A DNA stretch of 64,000 nt from Flavobacteriales bacterium (GCA_018609055.1 JABAYJ010000009.1:369761-433760); one strand, 5' to 3'; shown: positions 25,687 through 35,393, counted from the first letter of the stretch. The notes: generated by a model not told the origin, from the letters alone. A program made the numbers and translations.

Positions 25687-26295
25687 ATGTCAATATTAAC
25701 GGGTTTATTTCTTGGTTTAACTACTTTGCTATTCATTGGCCCAGTATTCTTTTACTTAATTAAAACTTCTATAGAATATGGAGTAAAACCTGGTGTGTCT
25801 GTTGCATTTGGAATTATTATAGGTGACATAATTTGTGTATTACTTGCAATATTTGGTTTTGGAAGTTTTTTCGAACAACCAGAAGTACAAAAAGCATTTG
25901 CAGGAATAGGTGGTTTATTACTCTTGTTTTATGGATTGAAATATATAATAAAGCCAACAGTTTCTTTTTCCAAAAATGATAAAATCAAAGCAGAAAGCTT
26001 AGTTAAGTACTTTTTAAATGGATTTTTAATCAACTTTGTTAATCCTTTTGTTTTTGCAGTTTGGTTTGGTTTTTATACATTAAGTAGTTCTAAATATACT
26101 AATGAAAGCGAAGTAATTATTTGTTTAGTAACTGCATTGGTAGCTATTTTTGTTACTGATATATTGAAAGTTATATTCGCCAATAAGCTATCCTACTTCA
26201 TTAATCCAGCTAATTTAAAATTAGCTTTCAAAATTTTTGGAGTAATAATGATTGTGTTTTCGTTAAGGTTATTTCTTGAATTCTTCAATATTTAG
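25687..26295 (+). CDS. LysE-family exporter
   Basis: The product has 202 residues and six predicted membrane segments. The N-terminal half has the LysE/RhtB layout: GLFLGLTTLLFIGPVFFYLIKTSIEYG, with the family Gly-Pro and the following FGIIIGDI, and the FLINFVNPFVFAVWFGF segment in the second half. Such proteins export amino acids or related small molecules. The tight spacing to the upstream methyltransferase suggests linked roles, but the substrate cannot be stated. Confidence 0.85.
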   Translation: MSILTGLFLGLTTLLFIGPVFFYLIKTSIEYGVKPGVSVAFGIIIGDIICVLLAIFGFGSFFEQPEVQKAFAGIGGLLLLFYGLKYIIKPTVSFSKNDKIKAESLVKYFLNGFLINFVNPFVFAVWFGFYTLSSSKYTNESEVIICLVTALVAIFVTDILKVIFANKLSYFINPANLKLAFKIFGVIMIVFSLRLFLEFFNI

Positions 26296-26331
26296 TAAAT
26301 TGATACATACTAATCAATAAAACTATTACTT

Positions 26332-26853
26332 ATGGAATTCAATTTTTTATTCATTCTTCTTGCTGTTCTTATCCCAGTTGTAATTGGATTTATTTATTAC
26401 CACCCAAAACTTGTTGGAACTGCTTGGATTAAGACTACAGGATTAACTGAGGAAAAAATGAAGGATGGCAATATGGCTATTATACTCGGAGTAAGTTTAT
26501 TACTAAGTTTTTTGATTTCTACAGTAATGGCAATTTTCTCTACTCACCAAACAGACCTTTTCTCTTTGTTTAACGGAAATGATGATTTGAAAGATGCTTC
26601 ATCAGAAATTTCAGTGGCAGTTAATAGAGTTTTAGAGTTAGCAGGAGATAAATACCTTACTTTTAAGCATGGAGCTGCTCATGGTATGCTGATGTCTATA
26701 TTTTTAGTGTTTCCAGTGATGGCAATTAACAATTTATTCGAAAGAAGACCTTTTAAATTAACCCTTATCAATTCAATTTATTGGATGATAACTTTAACGC
26801 TTATGGCTGGAGTACTTTGTCAATGGGGATTTAAACCATTTATGGCAGGATAA
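26332..26853 (+). CDS. DUF1761 membrane protein
   Basis: The product has 173 residues and four hydrophobic segments. The N-terminal FIYYHPKLVGTAWIKTTGLTEEKM and the later KHGAAHGMLMSIFLVFPVMAINNLFERR followed by LINSIYWMITLTLMAGVL match the DUF1761 pattern. Function is unknown. It ends 20 bp before a bidirectional terminator. Confidence 0.8.
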   Translation: MEFNFLFILLAVLIPVVIGFIYYHPKLVGTAWIKTTGLTEEKMKDGNMAIILGVSLLLSFLISTVMAIFSTHQTDLFSLFNGNDDLKDASSEISVAVNRVLELAGDKYLTFKHGAAHGMLMSIFLVFPVMAINNLFERRPFKLTLINSIYWMITLTLMAGVLCQWGFKPFMAG

Positions 26854-26872
26854 AATTCGTTTACCTTTTAAT

Positions 26873-26906
26873 AAAAAAACCATCAGTTAAAGCTGATGGT
26901 TTTTTT
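26873..26906. terminator. bidirectional terminator
   Basis: AAAAAAACCATCAG, loop TTAAAG, CTGATGGTTTTTTT. It serves the DUF1761 gene (+) and the hydrolase gene ending at 26914 (-). Confidence 0.9.
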
Positions 26907-26913
26907 ATGCAAA

Positions 26914-28065
26914 TTAATTTCCTGAAACTCGTTTTCCCATTTCTGAAAAACCTTCTTTCACGTTAAATTGAGGTTGAATTTGAATGGCTTCCATAACCCC
27001 TTGTTCATTCATCCATAGTTTGTAATTCCATATAAAAGGGGAGTCGTTTTCGAAACCAAATTGTCCAAATCGAATATCAGTAAAGATTAAAGTGTCCTGT
27101 TCGGCTTTATTTACTAAATACCAACCGGCTGATATTTTAATTAATTGCTTCACTACTTTTTGGTCTTTGTAAGGAATTAATAGCTCATGGTTTTTAGCAA
27201 TTTCATCTCCAAACTCAATCTCTTTTGTATCAAAAAAGGAGTAGTATCCCATTCTGAAACCTTCTTCAGTTTCTACCTGAGCATTCCATAATATAGAATT
27301 AAGTGGTGATGGACGAGTATCCATTTCTATGTAATTAATCTTTTCTTCGGTTAAAACAGCTTCAAACTTTCCGAATCCTATTCCTTTTAAAACTAGGGTG
27401 ATCAGCATGTATGTGGAACTTACAATTAGTCCAATATTATTATATTTTCTTCGCTTAGGATTTGTTCGTTTGTAGCACATTGCTAGTATTACAAATATTA
27501 AAAAAGGTACTGTGTACAAAGGGTCTGCAACAAATATGTTTTTGTAAGCTAACCGGTAATCAAATGGCCAAAAGAACTGAGTTCCCCATGTTGTGTGTGC
27601 ATCCAAAAGTGGATGAGTTACCAAGGTCCAGAAGAATAGCCAAGACCATTGTTTGAATGTTGCTGTTGATTTATATTTTACAAAATAAACTGCAGCAAGC
27701 AATCCTAAACCAACTGAAGCCATTGTGATTAATACCCAAATGTTTTCTGTTTTTTGAACAAAAGCTGAGTAAGAAACCATGAATCCAAAAACGAGAGCTG
27801 TAATAACTCCCAAAGTTATCTTTTGACTTTTACTGACAAACCATGCGAGTAAGGGAGCCATAATTATAGAGAAAAACAAGGAGTGTGATATTCCTCTATG
27901 TAACTCAGTTGCCGTAATTGTATCAGTAAATAATTTGATGTACACATCCAAATCAGGAATAGTTCCAGCAATTGCTCCCCAAAGCATGGCTTTGTTTCCT
28001 AGTTTTTTTCCAAGAACTGCTTCTCCTACAGCTGCTCCTAATATTATTTGTGTTAATGAATCCAT
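26914..28065 (-). CDS. membrane-bound metal-dependent hydrolase (YdjM/DUF457 family)
   Basis: The product has 383 residues. Family motifs: MDSLTQIILGAAVGEAVLGKK at the N-terminus, GTIPDLD near 34-40, HRGISHS near 56-62, and HPLLDAHTTWG in the second half, supplying His and Asp residues thought to bind metal. Several membrane helices are followed by a soluble C-terminal third. Similar proteins are annotated as inner-membrane hydrolases with unproven substrate. Its ATG shares one base with the stop of the upstream FemAB/GNAT-like gene (TAATG), so translation is coupled. Confidence 0.85.
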   Translation of the reverse strand: MDSLTQIILGAAVGEAVLGKKLGNKAMLWGAIAGTIPDLDVYIKLFTDTITATELHRGISHSLFFSIIMAPLLAWFVSKSQKITLGVITALVFGFMVSYSAFVQKTENIWVLITMASVGLGLLAAVYFVKYKSTATFKQWSWLFFWTLVTHPLLDAHTTWGTQFFWPFDYRLAYKNIFVADPLYTVPFLIFVILAMCYKRTNPKRRKYNNIGLIVSSTYMLITLVLKGIGFGKFEAVLTEEKINYIEMDTRPSPLNSILWNAQVETEEGFRMGYYSFFDTKEIEFGDEIAKNHELLIPYKDQKVVKQLIKISAGWYLVNKAEQDTLIFTDIRFGQFGFENDSPFIWNYKLWMNEQGVMEAIQIQPQFNVKEGFSEMGKRVSGN

Positions 28066-29237
28066 TATAGTGCGTATTCTGTTTTAAAGGGTTGACGAAG
28101 TTCAAACTTACTAGGTGAAATAAAATGAAAAGCAGGTTTTAGCAACAAATTTGGAATCGTACTTCTATGCTTTGCGTACAATTTCATGTTTTCAGGAACT
28201 GCTCCAATTGCACTTTTAATCAATTCACTTGTTCTGCCAAGTTGCAATTCTTTAGCGTTAAGCTCAAGTGCAGTCTCTACATACTCGTATAACAACCTTT
28301 GGTAAATAGATTTATCGTGATTCAACTCATAATCTATCCCTACATAATTAGCTTCCAGTATGTTGTTGTGAAAAAATGAAGTGCAAAATCCTACCATTTT
28401 ATCTTCTAAAAATGCAGCTTTAAAAATGAATTGCTCATTAAGAGCTTCTTTAAATTTTACGAAAGCCATAGAGTTTAAAGCTACCAAACTAAAGGTAGCA
28501 TTGTCCACAACATTATTAAATAGAGTTTTAATCTCAGAATTATATTCCTCAATTTCCTCTTTGTTTAAATTTCTAAAAACAAGTTCTTTTGATTTTTTAT
28601 AAACGCTTTTTGCTCTTGTTCTATACTTAGTTTTTAGGCTAAATAAGTAATCATCCAAATTATTCCAAGATTCATGAATGGGCAACACCATGTTTACATC
28701 AATCATGAATTCTCTAAAACTCTGCTTTTTAAATGACTTGGTGTAAGTATCTTCTTTAGCCCAAAACTCCTTAAATAAAACCACTGGAAGTTTCTTTTTA
28801 TTCTTCTTGCTAATTGCTTTTATTTCTTCGGTAATAATAGATAATTCAATAATAGCTTCTTTTTTGGAAACAGAATCAGTAAACAGAAATCCATTCTCAC
28901 CATCCGAGAAAACGTTTCCACATACCAATATATTAAAGGAAAGTATCTTGTTTTTTATCAAACAATATGTATTATGAAAAGAGTTCTTTCTTTTCTTCTT
29001 ATCAGAAAAATGAACTACTTGAAAAGAGGCTGCTAAAACAGGGTTATTCTGATCGTCAAAAGAAATAGAATAGTAAAAGTCTATCTCTTCTTTTATAGTA
29101 TCTTCAAGAGCAGATAAGTACGAATAAGAAAGATAAATATTTTCGTTTTGAGTTATTGTACTCCACAAGTCTTCATCCAAAAATTGGATAGAGGAAACAA
29201 TTTTTCTTTTTACGATTTTACGGGAGTTTTTACTCAA
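28065..29237 (-). CDS. FemAB/GNAT-like acyltransferase family protein
   Basis: The product has 390 residues without signal or membrane helices. The C-terminal half has a GNAT-type core: FIFKAAFLEDKMVGFCTSFFH, then LEANYVGIDYELNHD and the LELNAKELQLGRTSELIKSAIGA segment characteristic of the FemAB-like group (PF04339-type). These are predicted N-acyltransferases, possibly acting on peptidoglycan precursors or small amines; no substrate is known. It overlaps the downstream hydrolase start by one base. Confidence 0.7.
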   Translation of the reverse strand: MSKNSRKIVKRKIVSSIQFLDEDLWSTITQNENIYLSYSYLSALEDTIKEEIDFYYSISFDDQNNPVLAASFQVVHFSDKKKRKNSFHNTYCLIKNKILSFNILVCGNVFSDGENGFLFTDSVSKKEAIIELSIITEEIKAISKKNKKKLPVVLFKEFWAKEDTYTKSFKKQSFREFMIDVNMVLPIHESWNNLDDYLFSLKTKYRTRAKSVYKKSKELVFRNLNKEEIEEYNSEIKTLFNNVVDNATFSLVALNSMAFVKFKEALNEQFIFKAAFLEDKMVGFCTSFFHNNILEANYVGIDYELNHDKSIYQRLLYEYVETALELNAKELQLGRTSELIKSAIGAVPENMKLYAKHRSTIPNLLLKPAFHFISPSKFELRQPFKTEYAL

Positions 29238-29289
29238 AATTCACCTGTTTAGGAAGTCCAAAAGTACACTTATTTTAGTTCAAAATCAA

Positions 29290-29745
29290 TTATACCATTT
29301 TCCTCAAAGCCATTGCATAACCTAAATGTAAACCTTCGTGTACATTGTTAAATTTAACAGCATCATCAATGTTAGATAAAGTAACATTATGACTAGTAGT
29401 ATATTCTTTAAACTCCTTAAACATTTCTGTATTCAAGTCTTCTTCAATATATCTTGCAGGTAGTTCAAGAGCTAGTTTTTTTAGCAGGTCAATTTCTTCT
29501 TTTGTAACAGTTTCTTCTGGTTTAGATCCAATTCGGTATTTGTGTACCATTTCTTTATCGGTATACATTCTGTTTCCAGATAAGCTGTAACATAATAACT
29601 GCTGAGTAACAATTGAGTGTCCAAAATTCCAAATTATATTGTTGTTCAATCCTTTTGGAATGTGGTTCAATTGCTCTTCAGTTAAAGATTCAACTAATCT
29701 TAGGAAGTTTTTTCTTGTCTCGATTAAGTGGTTTATTTCTGTCAT
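29290..29745 (-). CDS. DinB-family protein
   Basis: The product has 151 residues and is an all-helical DinB/YfiT-like four-helix bundle. Likely metal ligands are His43 (NFGHS), His136 and His140 (NVHEGLHLGYAM). DinB-like proteins are putative metal-dependent thiol transferases or hydrolases. Minus TATATTTG at 29750-29757 would give a nearly leaderless transcript. Confidence 0.85.
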   Translation of the reverse strand: MTEINHLIETRKNFLRLVESLTEEQLNHIPKGLNNNIIWNFGHSIVTQQLLCYSLSGNRMYTDKEMVHKYRIGSKPEETVTKEEIDLLKKLALELPARYIEEDLNTEMFKEFKEYTTSHNVTLSNIDDAVKFNNVHEGLHLGYAMALRKMV

Positions 29746-29844
29746 ACTTCAAATATATAAAATTCCCTTGTTACTTTTTCTACTAACCTGCATTATAGAA
29801 TTGTACAAAAGATAAACCGGTTTACTTTTTCTAGTTATTAATCA

Positions 29845-29863
29845 TCCCGAACTCGATTCGGGA
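29845..29863. repeat. small hairpin upstream of gldM
   Basis: TCCCGAA, loop CTCGA, TTCGGGA. It is 15 bp before the gldM ATG with no T-run, so it lies in the 5' leader and may affect translation or mRNA stability, or be a REP-like repeat. Confidence 0.45.
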
Positions 29864-29878
29864 ACAAACACTTGTAAT

Positions 29879-31552
29879 ATGGCAGGAGGAAAAGAAACAC
29901 CCAGACAAAAAATGATAGGCATGATGTACTTAGTACTCACAGCCTTATTGGCACTTAATGTGTCCAAAGAAATTATTAATGCATTTGTAACCCAAGACAA
30001 TCAAATGCTGGTTAATAATAACAATTTAGTTGAAGGAATAAATGGATTCATGGCAAAATTCAGCATGATGGAAGTAGATCCTACAACTAAAAAAACATTC
30101 GAAAAGTGGAAGCCAAAAACTCAAAAAGTGAATAAGCTTTCCAATGAATTAGATGATTATTTAATCCAAAATTTGAACCAAATGATGGAAGAATCTGAGG
30201 ATAAAAAAGACTTTTTTGTAAAAACTAAAGAAACTCAATATACCACTTGGAAACCTATAGAATCAATTTCTAACAAAGAGGATTACGACATTGCAACTCG
30301 CTTATTTGGTGGCGAAAAACAATCTCCAGGATATAAAAAAGGAGGAGAGATAAGGCTTAAGTTATTGGAGTTAAGAGATTCACTTATTTACACAATGGGG
30401 AACTATAGCGAAAGAGGAAAAATTTATCAAGTTAAAAATGAATGGCTGTCTAGCATTGAAGTTTTAGATAAACAATTGACAGAAACTAGCCATCCAGATA
30501 AGTTGAAATTACTTTCTATTTACAATTCACTAAACCAGCCAGAGACTTTAAAAAATCACGATAAAGATCAAGAATGGCAATTGGTAAAGTTCGATTATCA
30601 ACCTATTGTTGGTGCGATTGGAGTATTTACAGAACTAAGAAATCAAGTTCGTATGGCACAAAAGCAAGCACTTGAATTGATAACAAGTAAACTTGATGGG
30701 CAAATAATGAAAATCAATAAAATTGAACCACAGATTATTGCATCAACAAGATATCTTAACCAAGGCGATACAATGGGAGTGAGGGTAGGTATTGTTGCAT
30801 TTGATAGTACGGCAACTTACCCAATTAAATATCAAATTGGATCTCAACAATTAGAAAGTAACAGCAATAGATTTACATTAAGAGCTGGTTCTGTAGGTAA
30901 ACAACAAGTAAAAGGTTCGCTAATGCTCGATTTAGCAGATGGTAAAAAAGAATTCCCTTGGAGCTTTGAATATACTGTAGGTAAACCAACTGGAACAATT
31001 TCTTGTCCTGAGTATAATGTGCTTTATGCTGGATATGATAATTTGATTGAAGCAAGCATTTCTGGTTATGCACCTAATGATGTTACAGTAAAATGTGAAG
31101 GGTGTACTTCTTTCACCAAAAAAGGGAATAATTATGTGGCAAAAGTAAGTGGGTCTGGAGATGTAAAAATAAAAGCTACTGCAAAAGGAACTGTGATTGT
31201 GAGGAAGTATAAAATAATTGGTAAGCCCAAACCAGAGTTATCTTTCTTAGGTAAACAATATGGAGTTATCAGTTTAGGTAATGCAAAGCGTGGAAGTAGA
31301 TTAGTGATAAGAGCTCCAAAAAGTTCACCTTTGCAGATACAATATGAGATTGTAAGTTTTGAGTTTGAAATGTACTCTAACGGAAGAAATTTATCTGAAA
31401 GTCTTAGGTCTGCAGATCTTAATGTTAAAGCTAAAGGTATTCTACGAAATGTTCAAAGAGGAGGTAAAATTTATATCTCCGAGGTAAAATATAGAGAAGT
31501 AGGAAGTTCAAAAATTTTAAGAATGAATGGAATAACTTTAAAAGTAGTTTAA
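29879..31552 (+). CDS. gldM: gliding motility / type IX secretion protein GldM (orphan copy)
   Basis: The product has 557 residues. The start MAGGKETPRQKMIGMMYLVLTALLALNVSKEIINAF is the GldM N-terminus with its single membrane helix at about 13-32. A helical periplasmic region and several Ig-like domains follow (for example PTGTISCPEYNVLYAGYDN, then NDVTVKCEGC). GldM pairs with GldL to form the proton-driven motor spanning the periplasm in T9SS. Usually gldK-L-M-N are adjacent; here gldM is flanked by a DinB gene and pabA, with none of its partners in the window. It is either a second, divergent GldM or the sole relocated copy. It has its own terminator. Confidence 0.92.
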   Translation: MAGGKETPRQKMIGMMYLVLTALLALNVSKEIINAFVTQDNQMLVNNNNLVEGINGFMAKFSMMEVDPTTKKTFEKWKPKTQKVNKLSNELDDYLIQNLNQMMEESEDKKDFFVKTKETQYTTWKPIESISNKEDYDIATRLFGGEKQSPGYKKGGEIRLKLLELRDSLIYTMGNYSERGKIYQVKNEWLSSIEVLDKQLTETSHPDKLKLLSIYNSLNQPETLKNHDKDQEWQLVKFDYQPIVGAIGVFTELRNQVRMAQKQALELITSKLDGQIMKINKIEPQIIASTRYLNQGDTMGVRVGIVAFDSTATYPIKYQIGSQQLESNSNRFTLRAGSVGKQQVKGSLMLDLADGKKEFPWSFEYTVGKPTGTISCPEYNVLYAGYDNLIEASISGYAPNDVTVKCEGCTSFTKKGNNYVAKVSGSGDVKIKATAKGTVIVRKYKIIGKPKPELSFLGKQYGVISLGNAKRGSRLVIRAPKSSPLQIQYEIVSFEFEMYSNGRNLSESLRSADLNVKAKGILRNVQRGGKIYISEVKYREVGSSKILRMNGITLKVV

Positions 31553-31562
31553 GAAAAAGAGT

Positions 31563-31593
31563 AAAAACCTATCGGATATCCGATAGGTTTTTT
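31563..31593 (+). terminator. terminator after gldM
   Basis: AAAAACCTATCGG, loop ATAT, CCGATAGGTTTTTT. It ends 15 bp before the pabA/trpG start, so that gene must be transcribed from within this short gap or by read-through. Confidence 0.85.
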
Positions 31594-31607
31594 ACATTTG
31601 GTTTCAG

Positions 31608-32189
31608 ATGGAGAACACCAAGGACATAAAGATTTTTATCGTAGACAATTACGATTCATTCACTTATAATTTAGTGCATTACCTCGAGTCATTTAATGTA
31701 GAGGTTACCGTTAAACGAAATGATGAATTTGAATTGCAGGAATTAGCATCCTTTGATAAAATTATTCTTTCTCCTGGTCCAGGACTACCCAAAAATGCTG
31801 GTTTAATGCCAAAAGTTATTGAAACTTATTTCGTTACAAAACCTATACTTGGAGTTTGTTTGGGACACCAAGCTTTAGCAGAATTTTTTGGCGCAGAGCT
31901 TATTAATTTACCCGAAGTATTTCATGGAGTAGCTTCATCTATAGAAGTAGATAATTCACATTATTTATTCTCAGGACTAGATTCAAAGCAAGAAGTAGGA
32001 AGGTATCATTCTTGGACAATAAAGGACTGGCCAAATACATTTAGAGAAATTGGTTACACGACTAATGATTTTACCAATATGGCATTTGCTCATAAGCAAT
32101 ACAACTGTGTTGGAGTTCAGTTTCATCCCGAATCTGTACTTACTCCAAACGGACTTCAGATGATTAAAAACTGGATAAAAAATTCATAA
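31608..32189 (+). CDS. pabA: anthranilate/aminodeoxychorismate synthase glutaminase subunit (TrpG/PabA)
   Basis: The product has 193 residues and a class I glutamine amidotransferase fold. FIVDNYDSFTYNLVHYL opens the domain, LSPGPGLP is the oxyanion loop, GVCLGHQAL carries the nucleophile Cys, and VQFHPESVLT gives the His/Glu pair. It supplies ammonia to chorismate for tryptophan or folate. Without trp genes nearby, PabA for folate is as likely as TrpG. Confidence 0.88.
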   Translation: MENTKDIKIFIVDNYDSFTYNLVHYLESFNVEVTVKRNDEFELQELASFDKIILSPGPGLPKNAGLMPKVIETYFVTKPILGVCLGHQALAEFFGAELINLPEVFHGVASSIEVDNSHYLFSGLDSKQEVGRYHSWTIKDWPNTFREIGYTTNDFTNMAFAHKQYNCVGVQFHPESVLTPNGLQMIKNWIKNS

Positions 32190-32224
32190 AATAATGGTAC
32201 TTTTGTTTTAATCAAAAGCATTTT

Positions 32225-33004
32225 ATGAAATACCTAGTTTCCATTTTATCGATTTCAATATTAATGAGTTGTTCCAATTCTCCTAAAGAAGAAGTTCAAA
32301 ATGAAGAGCCTTTGGTTGAGGAACTTACTTCTGTTCAAATAATGGAAGAAAGTCATCACAAACAAGAGTTTTTATCTAATGATAATATCAAATTTGATAT
32401 TAGATTGAATTTTGGAGGAAAAGAAAGATTGAATGGTACCATGACTTTGGCAACTAATTCATCACAAGGTTTAATAGAAACAAAGGACGGGAATAAAGTA
32501 TATTTCATTAAAGATAAAGTATACTGTTCTCCAGAAATGGATAGTAAAAGTGCGAGGTTTTCAGCATACACTTGGTCATATTTTTTCTTACTTCCTTATA
32601 AATTAAATGATGAAGGAACAATTTGGTCGGAGTCTGAAAAAGTAGAAATGAATGGGAATTGGTTTAATACTCAAAGACTAACTTTTACAAGTGGAACAGG
32701 AGATGCACCAGAAGATTGGTATCAAATTTATTCTGATACAGATAAAAATTTATTACAAGTTGCAGCTTATATTGTTACAGCTGGTAGATCGGTTGAAAAA
32801 GCTGAAGAAGATCCTCATGCAATTCAATATTTAAATTATCAAATGCATGAAAAAATTCCTTTTGCTAGAGAATGGAAATTTTATGGTTGGACAAAAACTG
32901 ATGGATTAACTGATACACTTGGAAATGCAACATTGTATAATTTTGAATTTGTAGCGGATAATGATTCTCTTTATACACCACCGGCTAATTTTTTAAGTAA
33001 TTAA
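32225..33004 (+). CDS. lipoprotein of unknown function (DUF6503-like)
   Basis: The product has 259 residues. The lipoprotein signal MKYLVSILSISILMSCSNS has its lipobox Cys at 16. The rest is a soluble beta-rich domain with WSYFFLLPYKLND and FYGWTKTDGLTD, patterns I associate with an uncharacterised Bacteroidetes lipoprotein family. It starts 35 bp after pabA and ends one base before the sugar transferase start, so these three are probably one operon. Confidence 0.65.
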   Translation: MKYLVSILSISILMSCSNSPKEEVQNEEPLVEELTSVQIMEESHHKQEFLSNDNIKFDIRLNFGGKERLNGTMTLATNSSQGLIETKDGNKVYFIKDKVYCSPEMDSKSARFSAYTWSYFFLLPYKLNDEGTIWSESEKVEMNGNWFNTQRLTFTSGTGDAPEDWYQIYSDTDKNLLQVAAYIVTAGRSVEKAEEDPHAIQYLNYQMHEKIPFAREWKFYGWTKTDGLTDTLGNATLYNFEFVADNDSLYTPPANFLSN

Positions 33005-33005
33005 T

Positions 33006-33596
33006 TTGATAAAAAGACTCTTCGATATTGTTTCTTCCCTGATTGGATTAGTGGTGTTTTCGCCCTTTTTCATTCTTATTTGTTTGTTGATTTTAATCAC
33101 AAGCAAAGGAGGGATTTTTTATTCTCAAGTTAGAGTATGTAAAGGAAATACAGATTTTAATTTATTAAAATTCAGAACAATGAAGCCCGATTCTGATAAA
33201 ACAGGACAATTAACTGTAGGTACAAACGATTCTCGAATTACTGGAATTGGCAAGTTTTTACGAAAGTTTAAGCTTGATGAAATTCCTCAATTATTAAATG
33301 TACTGAGAGGAGAAATGAGTATTGTTGGCCCAAGGCCAGAAGTCAGAAAATATGTTTCTCTTTATTCTCAAGAACAACTAAAAGTACTTTCAGTTCGCCC
33401 AGGATTAACAGATTTAGCTTCTATCGAGTTCATTAATGAAAATGAAATTCTTGGTAAATCAGACAATCCTGAAAAGGAATACATAGTAGTGATTATGCCT
33501 AAAAAGCTAAATCTCAATTTACAGTATATCGAGTCTCAATCATTTTTGGGTGATATAAAATTGATATTTAGGACTTTTAGTAAGATATTGAAATAG
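33006..33596 (+). CDS. initiating sugar transferase (WcaJ/PglC-type phosphoglycosyltransferase)
   Basis: The product has 196 residues. The start is TTG at 33006, giving the standard MIKRLFDIVSSLIGLVVFSP membrane segment. Catalytic-core motifs are LLKFRTMKPDSD, KFKLDEIPQLLNVLRGEMSIVGPRPE (Asp-Glu pair) and VRPGLTDLASIEF. It moves a sugar-1-phosphate to undecaprenyl phosphate, the first step of a surface polysaccharide or glycan. No other polysaccharide cluster surrounds it, so its pathway partners lie elsewhere. Confidence 0.92.
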   Translation: MIKRLFDIVSSLIGLVVFSPFFILICLLILITSKGGIFYSQVRVCKGNTDFNLLKFRTMKPDSDKTGQLTVGTNDSRITGIGKFLRKFKLDEIPQLLNVLRGEMSIVGPRPEVRKYVSLYSQEQLKVLSVRPGLTDLASIEFINENEILGKSDNPEKEYIVVIMPKKLNLNLQYIESQSFLGDIKLIFRTFSKILK

Positions 33597-33755
33597 ACTT
33601 TTCCTTTTATCATTGAATGAATAATTAAGATAATTCTGTTATTTAAAACCTCTTCAAATTTTCCCTAACAATCATTGTAAATTATCCATAATTACGGTAT
33701 TTTTAAGTTCTAAAGAAATACTTAAAAAGTCTTAAAATAATAAACGAGTTAATTA

Positions 33756-35393
33756 ATGGAAAAACAAGACCTTACCTTCAATAAAAACGAAGATGCAATG
33801 AAGATGCTTATTTCCAAAATGGAAAGAAAACTAGCTAAAATAAAATTAGGTGGTGGACAAAAAAGTATCGACAAACAACATGCTAAAGGAAAGCTAACAG
33901 CTCGCGAACGAATTGAATTATTGTTAGATAGAGATTCTGAAAGACAGGAAATTGGTGGATTTGTAGCTGATGGGATGTACGAAGAGTATGGAGGTTGCCC
34001 AAGTGGAGGAGTTGTAATTAAGATTGGATACGTGTCTGGTAAACAATGTATTGTTGTCGCTAATGATGCTACAGTAAAAGCTGGAGCTTGGTTTCCTATT
34101 GCTGCCAAAAAGAACTTGAGAGCCCAAGAAATTGCAATGGAAAATCGATTGCCAATTATCTATTTAGTAGATAGTGCAGGAGTTTTTCTGCCAATGCAAG
34201 ACGAGATTTTCCCTGATAAAGAACACTTTGGAAGAATATTTAGAAATAATGCGCGCATGAGTTCAATGGGAATTGTCCAAATTGCTGCTGTTATGGGAAG
34301 TTGTGTAGCAGGAGGAGCTTATTTACCAATTATGAGTGATGAATCACTGATAGTTGATAAAACAGGGTCTATTTTCCTTGCAGGAAGTTATTTAGTTAAA
34401 GCTGCAATTGGCGAATCTATTGATAACGAAACGCTTGGTGGTGCAACAACACATACAGCTATTTCTGGAGTGTGCGATTACAAAAGTAAAGATGATCAAG
34501 ATTGTCTTCAGACTATCCGCAACCTGATGGATAAAATAGGGGATTTTGATAAAGCAGGATTTGACAGAAAAGAATCAGTTAAACCAAAACTAAAAGAAGA
34601 AGAAATTTATGGGCTTTTCCCAAAGGAAAGGAATAAACCCTATGAAGTAAAAGATATAATTGGGAGATTGGTTGATAATTCGGAGTTTGATGAGTTTAAA
34701 GCTGATTATGGAAAAACAATTGTAACAGGGTTTGCCAGGATTGATGGATGGGCTGTCGGGATTGTTGCTAACCAGAGAAAAATTGTAAAATCGAAGAAAA
34801 CTGGAGTTCAGTTTGGAGGAGTAATCTATTCTGATTCAGCTGATAAAGCTGCACGATTTATCATGAACTGTAACCAAAAGAAAATTCCTTTGGTCTTTCT
34901 GAAAGACGTTACAGGATTTATGGTTGGAAGTACTTCCGAACATGGAGGAATAATAAAGGATGGAGCAAAATTGGTAAGTGCCATGTCTAATTCCGTAGTT
35001 CCTAAGTTTACTATTGTAATGGGAAATAGTTATGGAGCTGGAGATTACGCAATGTGTGGTAAAGCCTATGATCCAAGATTAATTGTTGGATGGCCAACTG
35101 CAGAAATTGCGGTAATGGGTGGGGCGCAAGCAGCAAAAGTTTTGGTTCAGATAGAGGTAGCTTCTTTAAAAAAGAAAGGAGAAACGATTACTGCTGCCAA
35201 AGAAAAAGAGATTTACGATAAGATTAAAAATAAATACGACAGTCAGATAAACCCTTATTATGCAGCATCCAGATTGTGGATTGATGCGATAATAGATCCA
35301 TTGGATACTAGAAAAGTAATTTCAATGGGAATAGAAGCTGCTAACCATGCACCAATTACCGAAAGGTATAATGTAGGAGCAATTCAGACGTGA
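33756..35393 (+). CDS. acyl-CoA carboxylase carboxyltransferase subunit, methylcrotonyl-CoA type
   Basis: The product has 545 residues with two crotonase-like halves. The N-terminal half carries VVANDATVKAGAWFPIAAKK, RAQEIAMENRLPIIYLVDSAG, HFGRIFRNNARMSSMGI and GSCVAGGAYLPIMSDE, which follow methylcrotonyl-CoA carboxylase beta. The C-terminal half has FLKDVTGFMVGS, GNSYGAGDYAMCGKAYDPRL and GGAQAAKVL. It transfers carboxyl from biotin to an acyl-CoA. The biotin carboxylase/BCCP alpha subunit is not adjacent. Together with the HMG-CoA lyase at 1894-2766 it suggests leucine breakdown, though a propionyl-CoA role is possible. Confidence 0.88.
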   Translation: MEKQDLTFNKNEDAMKMLISKMERKLAKIKLGGGQKSIDKQHAKGKLTARERIELLLDRDSERQEIGGFVADGMYEEYGGCPSGGVVIKIGYVSGKQCIVVANDATVKAGAWFPIAAKKNLRAQEIAMENRLPIIYLVDSAGVFLPMQDEIFPDKEHFGRIFRNNARMSSMGIVQIAAVMGSCVAGGAYLPIMSDESLIVDKTGSIFLAGSYLVKAAIGESIDNETLGGATTHTAISGVCDYKSKDDQDCLQTIRNLMDKIGDFDKAGFDRKESVKPKLKEEEIYGLFPKERNKPYEVKDIIGRLVDNSEFDEFKADYGKTIVTGFARIDGWAVGIVANQRKIVKSKKTGVQFGGVIYSDSADKAARFIMNCNQKKIPLVFLKDVTGFMVGSTSEHGGIIKDGAKLVSAMSNSVVPKFTIVMGNSYGAGDYAMCGKAYDPRLIVGWPTAEIAVMGGAQAAKVLVQIEVASLKKKGETITAAKEKEIYDKIKNKYDSQINPYYAASRLWIDAIIDPLDTRKVISMGIEAANHAPITERYNVGAIQT

